Source: Melastoma dodecandrum (taxonomy: Eukaryota > Streptophyta > Magnoliopsida > Myrtales > Melastomataceae). From it: DNA of 64,000 bases. The translations under genes and the position numbers were made by a program. The notes under the pieces are model-generated. The model did no database searches. It saw nothing but the letters and a program-made list of their open reading frames with translations, and had not been told where the DNA came from. This document shows, piece by piece, positions 17,214-26,368 of the stretch. The stretch covers positions 2,324,001 to 2,388,000 of the forward strand of contig JARUPY010000292.1 in the NCBI GenBank assembly GCA_029817715.1, read 5' to 3'. Within the stretch, counting starts at the first letter, position 1; the number at the start of each line of letters is the position of its first letter.

Positions 17214-18134
17214 ATGCGCCGCTCCACCCACCGCGCCAGCCGCGACGGCTACCACCCGATCCGCGTCTCGATCGAGTTCTTCCCGCCGAAGACCGAGGAG
17301 ATGGAAAAAATCCTCTGGGGCTCGATCGAGCGCCTTGCGCCGCTGCAGCCGAGCTTCGTCTCGGTGACCTACGGGGCCGGCGGCTCGACCCGCGAGCGCA
17401 CCCACAACACGGTCGCCCGGATGGTCCGCGAGACCAGCCTGAAGCCCGCCGCCCACCTCACCTGCGTGGACGCCTCGCGCGAGGAGATCGACGCGGTGGT
17501 CCAGTCCTACTGGGATGCGGGCGTGCGCCACATCGTGGCGCTCCGCGGGGACCCGGCCGAGGGCGTCGGCCACGCCTACCGGCCCCATCCCGAGGGCTAC
17601 GCCTCGACCGCCGAGCTTGTGGAGGGGATCAAGCGGATCGGCGACTTCAAGGTCTCGGTCTCGGCCTATCCCGAGAAGCACCCCGAGGCGGCCTCGCTCG
17701 ACGCCGATATCGACGCCCTCAAGGCCAAGGTCGATGCCGGGGCCGATCAGGCGATCACGCAGTTCTTCTTCGAGAACGAGATCTACCTGCGCTACTTGGA
17801 GAAGGTCCGGGCGGCCGGGATCACGATCCCGATCATCCCAGGCATCCTGCCGGTCCAGAACTTCAAGCAGGCCGCAAACTTCGCCCGGCGTACCGGCGCC
17901 TCGGTGCCCTATTGGCTGGCGGCCCGGTTCGAGGGATTGGAGAACGATGTCGAGACCCGCCGCCTCGTCGCCGCCGCGGTGGCGGCCGAGCAGGTGCTCG
18001 ACCTCGTGGACGAGGGCGTCAACGACTTCCACTTCTACTCGATGAACCGCTCGGATCTCGTCTACGCGATCTGCCACCTGCTCGGCTTGCGCGCCCAGGC
18101 GCCGAAGCTGGCAGCGGCGAAGGCGGCGGCTTAA
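17214..18134 (+). CDS. metF: Methylenetetrahydrofolate reductase
   Basis: A 306-residue FAD-dependent TIM-barrel enzyme that reduces 5,10-methylene-THF to 5-methyl-THF, the methyl donor for methionine synthase. It shows the N-terminal VSIEFFPPKTEEME, SVTYGAGGSTRERT, the HIVALRGDPAEGVGHAY block and DAGADQAITQFFFE, all typical of MetF. The length is normal for the bacterial enzyme, without the regulatory domain of the animal one. It is second in the operon, 46 bases after sahR and upstream of metH. TAGAGGACGAG before the ATG is a reasonable ribosome-binding site. Confidence 0.95.
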   Translation: MRRSTHRASRDGYHPIRVSIEFFPPKTEEMEKILWGSIERLAPLQPSFVSVTYGAGGSTRERTHNTVARMVRETSLKPAAHLTCVDASREEIDAVVQSYWDAGVRHIVALRGDPAEGVGHAYRPHPEGYASTAELVEGIKRIGDFKVSVSAYPEKHPEAASLDADIDALKAKVDAGADQAITQFFFENEIYLRYLEKVRAAGITIPIIPGILPVQNFKQAANFARRTGASVPYWLAARFEGLENDVETRRLVAAAVAAEQVLDLVDEGVNDFHFYSMNRSDLVYAICHLLGLRAQAPKLAAAKAAA

Positions 18135-18178
18135 ATTCGGGCTGTGCCCGGTTCGGGCGCGGCAGGGGATTGTTCGCG

Positions 18179-18430
18179 ATGGCCGAGCCGCAGGATCTGG
18201 TTCTTCCGTTCCTTCGGGAGATGAGGACCGAAATGCAGACGAGCTTTGCTGATGTCCGCCGGCGTTTCGAGGCGGCCGATGCGCGCTTCGACCGATTGGA
18301 GCGTCGGTTCGACGATCTGCAAGACGCGGTGAACGGCGAATCGGTCCTTGGCCGGTATGCTGCAGCACGGGTCGAGAAACGCCTCACCGCGATCGAGAAG
18401 CGCCTCACCGCCCTGGAAAAGGCGGGCTGA
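18179..18430 (+). CDS. Small coiled-coil hypothetical protein between metF and metH
   Basis: An 83-residue charged protein starting at ATG 18179, 44 bases after metF, with GGCAGGGGA upstream. It is almost wholly helical with heptad-like patterning, including RRRFEAADARFDRLERRFDD and a C-terminal near-repeat VEKRLTAIEKRLTALEK, so a coiled coil is likely. No known domain. Short coiled-coil proteins of this style are common in methylobacterial genomes. Its place inside the methionine operon could be accidental insertion or a real link; nothing in the sequence decides. Confidence 0.55.
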   Translation: MAEPQDLVLPFLREMRTEMQTSFADVRRRFEAADARFDRLERRFDDLQDAVNGESVLGRYAAARVEKRLTAIEKRLTALEKAG

Positions 18431-18467
18431 CCGCGACCGACCCGATACACCTGAACATCCCACCCTC

Positions 18468-18583
18468 CACCTCATCCTGAGGTGCCGCGCGAGCGGCCTC
18501 GAAGGAGGGCTCCAGGGAACACCACAATATCTGGAGGCCTCCTGCGAGGCCTCCGCTTCGCTCCGGCACCTCAGGATGAGGTG
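18468..18583. repeat. Palindromic intergenic repeat in the leader of metH
   Basis: CACCTCATCCTGAGGTGCCG (18468-18487) is the exact reverse complement of 18564-18583, giving 20-base perfect arms. Imperfect inner arms (CGAGCGGCCTCGAAGGAGG and its partner near 18545-18560) add to the stem. This is the CCTCATCCTGAGG-type palindrome found dispersed through genomes of Rhizobiales and their relatives. It ends 14 bases before the metH start codon, so the metH transcript would carry a very strong hairpin right before its ribosome-binding site. Confidence 0.8.
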
Positions 18584-18597
18584 ATCTGACAGGACGC

Positions 18598-20751
18598 ATG
18601 ATGACCGCTTTTGCCCCCGTCGACGGCACCGAGATCGCCAAGGCCCTGCGCCAGCGGGCGGCGGAGAAGATCCTCGTCCTCGACGGGGCGATGGGCACGG
18701 TGATCCAGCGGCTGAAATACTCGGAAGAGGATTTCCGCGGCGAGCGGTTCAAGGATCACGGCCACGATCAGAAGGGCAACAACGACCTCCTGATCCTGAC
18801 CCAGCCCGACGCGATCCGGCAGATCCACCTCGACTACTTCCTGGCCGGCGCCGACGTCTGCGAGACCAACACCTTCTCGGGCACGACCATCGCCCAGGCC
18901 GATTACGGCATGGAGTCGATCATCCACGAGCTGAACGCCGAGGGCGCAAGGCTCGCCCGCGAGGCTGCGAAGCTCGCCGAGCAGAAGGACGGCCGCCGCC
19001 GCTTCGTGGCCGGCGCCATCGGGCCGACGAACCGGACTTTGTCGATCTCGCCCGACGTGAACAACCCGGGCTTCCGGGCGGTCACCTTCGATCAGGTCAA
19101 GCAGGCTTACGTCGAGCAGGTCCGCGGCCTGATCGACGGCGGCGCCGAGCTGATCCTGATCGAGACGATCTTCGACACGCTCAACGCCAAGGCCGCGGTG
19201 GCGGCGGCGTGGCAGGTCTTCGACGAAACCGGCATCCGGCTGCCGATCCAGATCTCGGGCACGATCACGGATCTCTCCGGCCGCACCCTGTCGGGCCAGA
19301 CCCCGGCCGCCTTCTGGCACTCCCTGCGCCATGCCGAGCCGCTGACCTTCGGCCTCAACTGCGCGCTCGGCGCCCGCGAGATGCGCGGCCACATCGCCGA
19401 GCTGTCGCGGATCTGCGACACGCTGGTCTGCGCCTATCCGAATGCCGGCCTGCCGAACGAGTTCGGCCTCTACGACGAGAGCCCGGAGGCGATGGGCAAG
19501 CTGGTCGGCGAGTTCGCCGAATCCGGCCTCGTCAACATGGTCGGCGGCTGCTGCGGCACCACCCCGGACCATATCCGCGCCATCGCGGAAGCCGTCGCCG
19601 GCAAGGCGCCGCGGCCGATCCCCGAGATCCCGCGCCTGATGCGGCTCTCGGGCCTCGAACCCTTCGTGCTCACGCCGGAAATCCCCTTCGTGAACGTCGG
19701 CGAGCGCACGAACGTCACCGGCTCGGCCAAGTTCCGCAAGCTCATCACCAACGGCGACTACGCGGCGGCGCTCGACGTCGCCCGCGATCAGGTCGCGGCC
19801 GGCGCCCAGGTGATCGACGTCAACATGGACGAGGGCCTGCTCGACTCGCAGAAGGCGATGGTCGAGTTCCTGAACCTCGTCGCCGCCGAGCCCGACATCG
19901 CCCGGGTGCCCGTGATGGTCGATTCCTCGAAGTTCGAGGTGATCGAGGCCGGCCTGAAGTGCATCCAGGGCAAGCCGATCGTGAACTCGATCTCCATGAA
20001 GGAGGGCGAGGCGAAGTTCATCGAGGCCGCCAAGGTCTGCCGCTCCTACGGCGCCGCCGTGGTGGTGATGGCCTTCGACGAGCAGGGGCAGGCCGACACG
20101 CAGGAACGCAAGGTCGCGATCTGCACCAAGGCCTACCGGATCCTGACCGAGCAGGTCGGCTTCCCGCCCGAGGACATCATCTTCGATCCGAACATCTTCG
20201 CGGTCGCCACCGGTATCGAAGAGCACAACCCGTACGGCGTGGCCTTCATCGAGGCGACCCGGACGATCCGCGAGACCCTGCCGCACGCCCATATCTCGGG
20301 CGGCGTCTCGAACCTCAGCTTCGCGTTCCGCGGCAACGAGCCGGTGCGCGAGGCGATGCACGCGGTGTTCCTGTTCCACTGCATCAAGGCCGGCATGGAC
20401 ATGGGCATCGTCAATGCCGGCCAGCTCGCCGTCTACGACGAGATTCCTGCGGACTTGCGCGAGCTGTGCGAGGATGTCGTCCTCAACCGCCGCGACGATT
20501 CCACCGAGCGCCTGCTGGAGGCCGCCGAGCGCTTCAAGACCGGCGCCTCGGCCCAGGCCAAGACCGCCGACCTGACGTGGCGCGAGGCGCCGGTGGGGAA
20601 GCGCATCGAGCACGCGCTGGTCAACGGCATCACCGAGTACATCCTGGCCGACACCGAGGAGGCGCGCCAGGGCGTGGAGCGGCCGCTCCACGTGATCGAG
20701 GGCCCGCTGATGGCCGGCATGAACGTGGTCGGCGACCTGTTCGGCGCGGGC

Positions 20752-20786
<35 letters not shown>

Positions 20787-20925
20787 CGTGATGAAGCAGG
20801 CGGTCGCCTATCTCGAGCCCTTCATGGAGGAGGAGAAGCGCGCCAATGGCGGCGACGGCAAGCGCCAGGCCGCCGGCAAGGTGCTGATGGCCACCGTGAA
20901 GGGCGACGTCCACGATATCGGCAAG

Positions 20926-20957
<32 letters not shown>

Positions 20958-22353
20958 CTACGAGATCATCGATCTCGGCGTGATGGTGCCGGCCGCCAAG
21001 ATCCTGGAGACCGCCAAGCGCGAGAAGGTCGACATCGTCGGCCTGTCGGGCCTGATCACCCCGTCGCTCGACGAGATGGTCCACGTGGCCGGCGAGATGG
21101 AGCGCGAGGGTCTGGACGTGCCGCTGCTGATCGGCGGCGCCACCACGAGCCGCGTCCACACGGCGGTGAAGATCCACCCGGCCTACGCCAAGGGTCAGGC
21201 GGTCTACGTCACCGACGCGAGCCGCGCGGTCGGCGTGGTGTCGAGCCTGATCTCCAAGGAGACCCGTGGGCCCACGATCGAGAAGGTCCGGGCCGAGTAC
21301 GCCAAGGTCGCCGACGCCCACAGGCGCTCGGAGGCCGACAAGCAGCGGCTGCCCCTCGCCAAGGCGCGGACCAACGCCTTCAAGATCGACTGGTCGGCCT
21401 ACAAGCCGGCGAAGCCCACCTTCACCGGCACCCGGGTCTACGGCTCCTACGAGGTTGCCGATCTCGTCCCCTACATCGACTGGACGCCGTTCCTGCAGAC
21501 CTACGAGTTCAAGGGCCGCTTCCCGGCGCTCCTGGACGATCCCGAGCAGGGCCCGGCCGCCCGCGCCCTCTACGAGGACGCGCAAGGGATGCTGAAGCAG
21601 ATCGTGGAGGAGCGCTGGTTCAACCCGAAGGCGGTGATCGGCTTCTGGCCGGCCAACAGCATCGGCGACGACATCGCGCTCTATACGGGTGAGAGCCGCT
21701 CGGAGCGGCTCGCCACCTTCCACGGGTTGCGCCAGCAGCTCTCGAAGCGCGACGGGCGGTCGAACACCTGCCTGTCGGACTTCGTGGCCCCGGCCGAGAC
21801 CGGCATCGCCGAATACGTCGGCGGCTTCGTGGTCACCGCGGGGCTGGAGGAGGTGCGCATCGCCGAGCGGTTCGAGCGGGCGAACGACGATTACCGGGCG
21901 ATCCTCGTGAAGGCGCTGGCCGACCGCATCGCCGAGGCCTTCGCCGAGCGGATGCACGAGCGGGTGCGTAGGGAGTTCTGGGGCTACGCGGCTGGCGAGG
22001 CCTACACCCCCGAGGAGCTGGTGCTGGAGAAGTACGACGGCATCCGCCCGGCCCCGGGCTACCCGTCCCAGCCCGACCACACCGAGAAGACGACGCTGTT
22101 CGACCTGCTGAAGGCTGAGAGCCGGATCGGCGTGAAGCTCACCGAGTCCTACGCCATGTGGCCGGGCTCCTCGGTCTCGGGGATCTACATCGCCCACCCG
22201 GAGGCGCATTACTTTGGCGTCGCCAAGGTGGAGCGGGATCAGGTCGAGGATTACGCCGCCCGCAAGGGGATGGACGTCCGCGAGGTCGAGCGCTGGCTCG
22301 GGCCGATCCTGAACTACGACCCGGCGCGGTATCTGGCGGAAGCCGCGGAGTAG
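18598..22353 (+). CDS. metH: Cobalamin-dependent methionine synthase
   Basis: A 1251-residue enzyme that transfers the methyl group of 5-methyl-THF to homocysteine through cob(I)alamin. All four modules are present. The homocysteine module has zinc cysteines in GLNCALG (Cys255) and GGCCGT (about 318-319). The pterin module spans about 355-620. The cobalamin module has DVHDIGKN near 770 (His is the lower cobalt ligand). The C-terminal reactivation module binds SAM, with [15 protein letters not shown] near 1150 and [15 protein letters not shown]. An ATG at 18601 is an equally good start. Co-operonic with sahR and metF, and separated from them by the palindromic repeat. Confidence 0.97.
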
Positions 22354-22356
22354 GGG

Positions 22357-22374
22357 CGGGGGCTTGCGCCCCCG
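22357..22374 (+). terminator. GC-rich hairpin directly after metH
   Basis: CGGGGGC (22357-22363), loop TTGC and GCCCCCG (22368-22374) form a perfect stem beginning four bases after the metH stop codon. No T-run follows; it may stabilise the 3' end rather than terminate. Confidence 0.4.
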
Positions 22375-22465
22375 TCATCGCGAGCGTAGCGAAGCGAGCC
22401 AGGGCAGCGCGACATCGATCAGCCTGCCGTAACCTTGGGTTGCTTCGCTCCGCTCGCAAGGACGG
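22372..22465. repeat. Palindromic intergenic repeat (GCGAGCG...CGCTCGC type)
   Basis: CCGTCATCGCGAGCGTAGCG at 22372 continuing AAGCGA is matched, inverted, by TTGCTTCGCTCCGCTCGCAA and GGACGG ending at 22465. This is the well-known dispersed palindrome of alphaproteobacterial intergenic regions. A half copy (GGATTGCTTCGCTGCGCTCG, then CAAGGATGG) occurs at 23211-23239. Confidence 0.75.
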
Positions 22466-22494
22466 TGGGGGCAGGGCGGGATCGGGGGGGCCCT

Positions 22495-22839
22495 TCACGC
22501 GGCCTTCCCGATCGTGAAATCGACGTGCACGGCGTCGTAGGGAAACACGATCCGCTCGTCGTCCGTGCGATCGAGGATGCCGGCATTCAGCAGCGCGTGC
22601 ACGTCGGTGTGTGTGTTCTTCACGTCCCGGTCCAGCAGGCGCGCCACGGCCCGCAGCGACATGGGATCCTGGCCCGCGAGCGCCCGGATCAACGCCCAGC
22701 GGCCGGGCGTCAACACGGTCCACAAGCTCTCGACGGTGGGGAAGGAAATGAACGCGCCCTGCGTCTCGCCGCGGAAGGCCGCCAGGGCACGGGCATTTGC
22801 ATCCTTGATCGAGGAGACGCCGATCCTCACGGTCCTCAT
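22495..22839 (-). CDS. Helix-turn-helix protein, predicted antitoxin partner of TumE
   Basis: A 114-residue DNA-binding-like protein. After a strand-rich N-terminus (MRTVRIGVSSIKDANARALA) comes a winged-helix region, LTPGRWALIRALAGQDPMSL followed by RAVARLLDRDVKNTHTDVHA and LLNAGILDR, the HVO_A0114-type fold often found beside TumE/DUF6516 proteins. Its ATG overlaps the TumE-family stop by four bases (ATGA), so it is translated second. Such partners act as antitoxins and probably autoregulate the pair; this role is inferred from context. Confidence 0.7.
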   Translation of the reverse strand: MRTVRIGVSSIKDANARALAAFRGETQGAFISFPTVESLWTVLTPGRWALIRALAGQDPMSLRAVARLLDRDVKNTHTDVHALLNAGILDRTDDERIVFPYDAVHVDFTIGKAA

Positions 22840-23123
22840 GGCTGCCTCCAGGATTCGATATCGGCCCAGAAATCCGCCAGCAGGGCCTCGGGGCTGGTGA
22901 AGCAGTAGGGGGTCTCGTCCCCGCCGACGTGTCGATGGTCGCCCTTCCCGGCTTCGTTGTCGTAGCGGAGCACGCACACGCCATCGACCACGAAGGCGAG
23001 CCGGTACTTGAAGCGGTGACGGCTCTCGCGGACCGGATTTGGCACGCTCCAGACCACCAGTTCGGCGAACGACCGCTCTGGGATGATCGCGATCCTCTCC
23101 CTGAGCAGCAGCTCGGCCTTCAT
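22836..23123 (-). CDS. tumE: TumE (DUF6516) family protein, toxin-like partner
   Basis: A 95-residue protein of the TumE/DUF6516 family, seen as the first gene of two-gene modules with a helix-turn-helix partner. Features are the central RHRFKYRLAFVVDGVCVLRY stretch, DNEAGKGDHRH and the C-terminal SPEALLADFWADIE. The family is classed as a toxin of a toxin-antitoxin system; its target is not known to me. It appears intact. It is framed by dispersed repeats on both sides, consistent with a mobile or exchangeable module. The stop overlaps the start of the partner. Confidence 0.75.
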   Translation of the reverse strand: MKAELLLRERIAIIPERSFAELVVWSVPNPVRESRHRFKYRLAFVVDGVCVLRYDNEAGKGDHRHVGGDETPYCFTSPEALLADFWADIESWRQP

Positions 23124-23208
23124 GGCGCTCAGGATGGCGGCAGAGCCGGGTGTTGGCAAGACCGCCAACAGCGGATGACGTCGTGTGCGGTCGGCAGGCG
23201 TTGCGCCT

Positions 23209-23405
23209 CTGGATTGCTTCGCTGCGCTCGCAAGGATGGCCGGCGAGCACCGTTCGGAGCCGCTGCGCGGCGCTTCTTGCGCTGGATCCCGGATCACGTT
23301 CCGCTGTCGCTCCACCTGTCCGGGAAAAGGGGCGGAGCCGAATGAAACGCCAACCCTTTCCCGGGCGCATGCAGCGCCAGCGGAATGCGACCCGGGACCA
23401 AGCAC
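23209..23405. repeat. Cluster of dispersed palindromic repeats, copy B
   Basis: Left to right: a half palindrome GGATTGCTTCGCTGCGCTCG (from 23211); CTGGATCCCGGATCACGTTC plus a following GGGAAAAGGGG (about 23280-23332); then TTTCCCGGGCGCATGCAGCG and CGGAATGCGACCCGGGACC (about 23357-23400). The last two units are inverted relatives of each other and both match copy A at 15925-16075 in the opposite order. This fills most of the 308-base gap between tumE and the lactonase gene; no gene is seen in it. Confidence 0.7.
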
Positions 23406-23431
23406 AGGACTCACCGCGCAGCGGTTCAAAC

Positions 23432-24436
23432 TCAGCAGGTCCCCGCGCCCCGCGTGTTCACGTACAGCGCATAGACCGAGTGCGTTGCCGTCATCAGCAG
23501 CAGGTTGCGGTTGAGGCCGCCGAAGCACAGATTGGCGCAGCGCTCCGGCAGGCGGATCCGGCCGATCGGCTTGGCCTGCGGCGAGAGCACCAGCACCCCG
23601 TCCTCGGCCTCGCTCATCCCCCAGCCGCACCAGAGATTGCCGTCGACATCGACCCGGAACCCGTCCGGCGTGCCGGTGCCGGCGTCAAAGTAGACGCGGC
23701 CGTTGGCGGTCCTGGTGCCGGTCTCGACCACGTCGTAGACGCGGATCAGGCGGTTGGGCTTCGCCCGGGCCTCGATGACGTAGAGCTTCGACTCGTCCGG
23801 CGAGAAGCACAGCCCGTTCGGCCCCGCCACGCCCTCGACCGCGACGCTGGCCTGTCCGGTCTTCGGATCGATCCGGTAGACGTTGCCCGGCAGCTCCGGC
23901 GCTGCCATCGACTCGTGCGGGTTCGGCCCGAAGGCCGGATCGGTGAACCAGATCGCCCCGTCGGAATGGCAGACCACGTCGTTCGGCGAGTTCAGCGGCT
24001 TGCCGTCGAACCGGTCGAGCAGCGTCGTGAGGCTGCCGTCGTGCTCGGTGCGGGTGACGCTGCGCGTCGTGTGCTGGCAGGTGATCAGCCGGCCCTGCCG
24101 GTCGCGGGTGTTGCCGTTGGCGTAGTTCGACGGCTTGCGGAACACCGACAGCGTGCCGGAGGCCTCCTCCCACTTCATGATCCGGTCGTTGACCACGTCG
24201 CTGAACAGCAGCGCTCCCCTGTCGCCGAACCAGACCGGCCCCTCGGCCCAGCGGAAGCCGGTGGCGACCCGCTCCACTGTGGCGGAGGCGAGGCGGTACT
24301 TGGCGAAGGCCGGATCAAGGATTTCAACGGCCGGGTCCGGCACCCGCTGCGACGGCTCCCAGCCCGCCCCGGCCGCCCGCGCGGCACCGAGCAGGGCCGC
24401 TCCGGCGAGCAGCCCCCTGCGTGCGATCATCGCCAT
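23432..24436 (-). CDS. SMP-30/gluconolactonase family protein, exported
   Basis: A 334-residue six-bladed beta-propeller lactonase. The N-terminus MAMIARRGLLAGAALLGAAR has a twin-arginine-like RR and a hydrophobic core, so export by Tat or Sec is likely. Family hallmarks are RWAEGPVWFGDRGALLFSDV (metal-ligand Glu), NGNTRDRQGRLITCQH, the LNSPNDVVCHSDGAIWFTDP motif and VAGPNGLCFSPDESKLYV. It would hydrolyse a sugar lactone to the aldonic acid. The ATG at 24436 follows GGGAGGACAC. It is the last gene of the minus-strand arm of the sugar-acid cluster, after the dehydratase, which would act on its product. Confidence 0.85.
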   Translation of the reverse strand: MAMIARRGLLAGAALLGAARAAGAGWEPSQRVPDPAVEILDPAFAKYRLASATVERVATGFRWAEGPVWFGDRGALLFSDVVNDRIMKWEEASGTLSVFRKPSNYANGNTRDRQGRLITCQHTTRSVTRTEHDGSLTTLLDRFDGKPLNSPNDVVCHSDGAIWFTDPAFGPNPHESMAAPELPGNVYRIDPKTGQASVAVEGVAGPNGLCFSPDESKLYVIEARAKPNRLIRVYDVVETGTRTANGRVYFDAGTGTPDGFRVDVDGNLWCGWGMSEAEDGVLVLSPQAKPIGRIRLPERCANLCFGGLNRNLLLMTATHSVYALYVNTRGAGTC

Positions 24437-24613
24437 GTGTCCTCCCTTGCAGAATGCTGTGTTGCTCTCACATGCCGGGCGCACACCACCGTGGGCGGCT
24501 GGGCGCTACGGACCTCCTCTCCCGTGCGGGGGAGAGGGGACCCGCGCTCCATTCCAGATCGGTCGGCCCGGCCGCGATGCGTGAATCCGGTTGCCGGGCG
24601 GACGGGGCGCAGG

Positions 24614-24908
24614 TCAGTGGATCTCGGGTTCCGGGATGCCGCCCGCGCCCTCCAGGAAATCGAAGTCGCAGCCCTCGTGGGCCTGCCGCACGTGCTGGGC
24701 GAACAGGCGGTTGTAGCCCCGCGGATAGGCCCGGTCCGGCGGCCGGAACGCCTTCACGCGCTCGGCGATTGCGGCATCGTCGACGTGCAGGTGGATGCGT
24801 CGTCCCGGCACGTCGACCGTGATGAGATCACCGTTGCGCACGGCGGCCAGCGGCCCGCCGGCCGCCGATTCCGGCGAGACGTGCAGGATGCAGGCGCCGT
24901 AGCTCGTG

Positions 24909-24940
<32 letters not shown>

Positions 24941-25715
24941 GTCGCGCACGCCCTGCCGGAGCAGGACCTTGGGGATCGGCAGCATGCCCCATTCCGGCAT
25001 GCCGGGGCCGCCGATCGGGCCGGCATTGCGCAGGATCATCACGTGGTCGGGGGTCACGTCGAGGTCGAGGTCGTTCACCGCCGCGCTCATCGCGTCGTAA
25101 TTGTCGAAGACCAGCGCCGGGCCGGTGTGCCGGAGGAGGCGCGGCTCGGCGGCCGGCGGCTTGATCACACAGCCGTCGGGGGCGAGGTTGCCGTAGAGGA
25201 TCGCGGTGCCGCCCATGGCGACGATCGGCTGGTCCAGCGGGCGGATCACGTCGTCGTTGTAGACCCGGATGCCGGCGAGCCCGTCGCCGATCGTGCCGCC
25301 GCTGACCGCGCGGGCGTCGAGGTGGAGGAGGGGGGCGAGCCGCGCCATCAGCGCCCGGATCCCGCCCGCGATGTGGAAATCCTCCATCAGCCACTGGCCG
25401 GAGGGGCGGAGGTTGGCGATTACCGGCACACGCTGGGCGAACTCATCGAACTCGGTGAGCTTCACCGGGATGCCGGCCCGGCCCGCCATGGCGACGAGGT
25501 GGATCATCGCGTTGGTCGAGCCGGCCAGCGCGTTATGGACCACCAGCGCGTTGTCGACGGAGCGCCGGTCGAGGATGTCGGAGGGCTTCAGGTCCTCCCA
25601 GATCATCTCGACGATGCGCCGGCCGCAGGCGCCGGCCATGCGGGGATGGTCGGCATCCGCCGCCGGGATCGAGGCCGCGCCCGGCAGGGTCAGCCCCAGC
25701 GCCTCGGTGATCGAC

Positions 25716-25748
<33 letters not shown>

Positions 25749-26344
25749 GTGCCAGCCGAGCGGGCGATGCCCGCCTCCATGTCGTTCCATTCCTGCGTGG
25801 TGATGTTCCCGGCCTCCTTCTCGGCCCAGTACTTCCACACGTCCGAGCCCGAGCCGAGGATCGTCCCGCCGAAATGCCCGCGCATCATCGGGCCGGCCGG
25901 CAGGAAGATCATCGGCAGGTTCATGGAGATCCCGCCCATCACCGTGCCGGGCGTGGTCTTGTCGCAGCCGCCCATCAGCACCGCGCCGTCGACCGGATGC
26001 TGGCGCAGCAGCTCCTCGGTCTCCATGGCCAGCAGGTTGCGGTAGAGCATCGTGGTCGGCTTCACGAAGTTTTCCGACAGCGACAGCGCCGGCAGCTCGA
26101 TCGGGAAGCCCCCCGCCTGCCAGACGCCGCGCTTCACGTGCTCGACGCGCGCCTTGAAGTGCTGGTGGCAGGGGTTGATGTCGCTCCACGTGTTGATGAT
26201 GCCGACCACCGGCTTGTCGCTGAAGTCGGCGCGCTCGTAGCCCATCTGGAGCATGCGCGAGCGGTGGCCGAAGCTGCGCAGGTCGGTGGCGCCGAACCAG
26301 CGCTGGCTGCGCAGCTCGCCCAGGGTCTTCTTGCGCGCGGTCAT
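24614..26344 (-). CDS. IlvD/Edd family sugar-acid dehydratase (L-arabinonate dehydratase-like)
   Basis: A 576-residue iron-sulfur dehydratase. The cluster cysteines are visible in DINPCHQH, MGGCDKTTPG and SAGTCMTMGTAST. The N-terminal LRSQRWFGATDLRSFGHRSR and the length are those of the L-arabinonate / D-xylonate / other sugar-acid dehydratase branch rather than of dihydroxy-acid dehydratase or Edd. It converts an aldonic acid to the 2-keto-3-deoxy acid. It is flanked by an SMP-30 lactonase (substrate supply) and an RraA-family protein 24 bases upstream on the same strand. The exact sugar cannot be decided. Confidence 0.85.
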
Positions 26345-26368
26345 CGCGGTACCTTCCGTCTCAGAACC

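Noticed and set aside
14867..17227. A 786-codon minus-strand frame over the bestrophin-like and sahR genes.
   Set aside because: Passes through two recognisable plus-strand genes and a repeat; not protein-like.
18571..22209. A 1212-codon minus-strand frame antisense to metH.
   Set aside because: High-GC third positions create long antisense frames; it is His/Asp/Leu-rich without any domain, and metH on the other strand is unmistakable.
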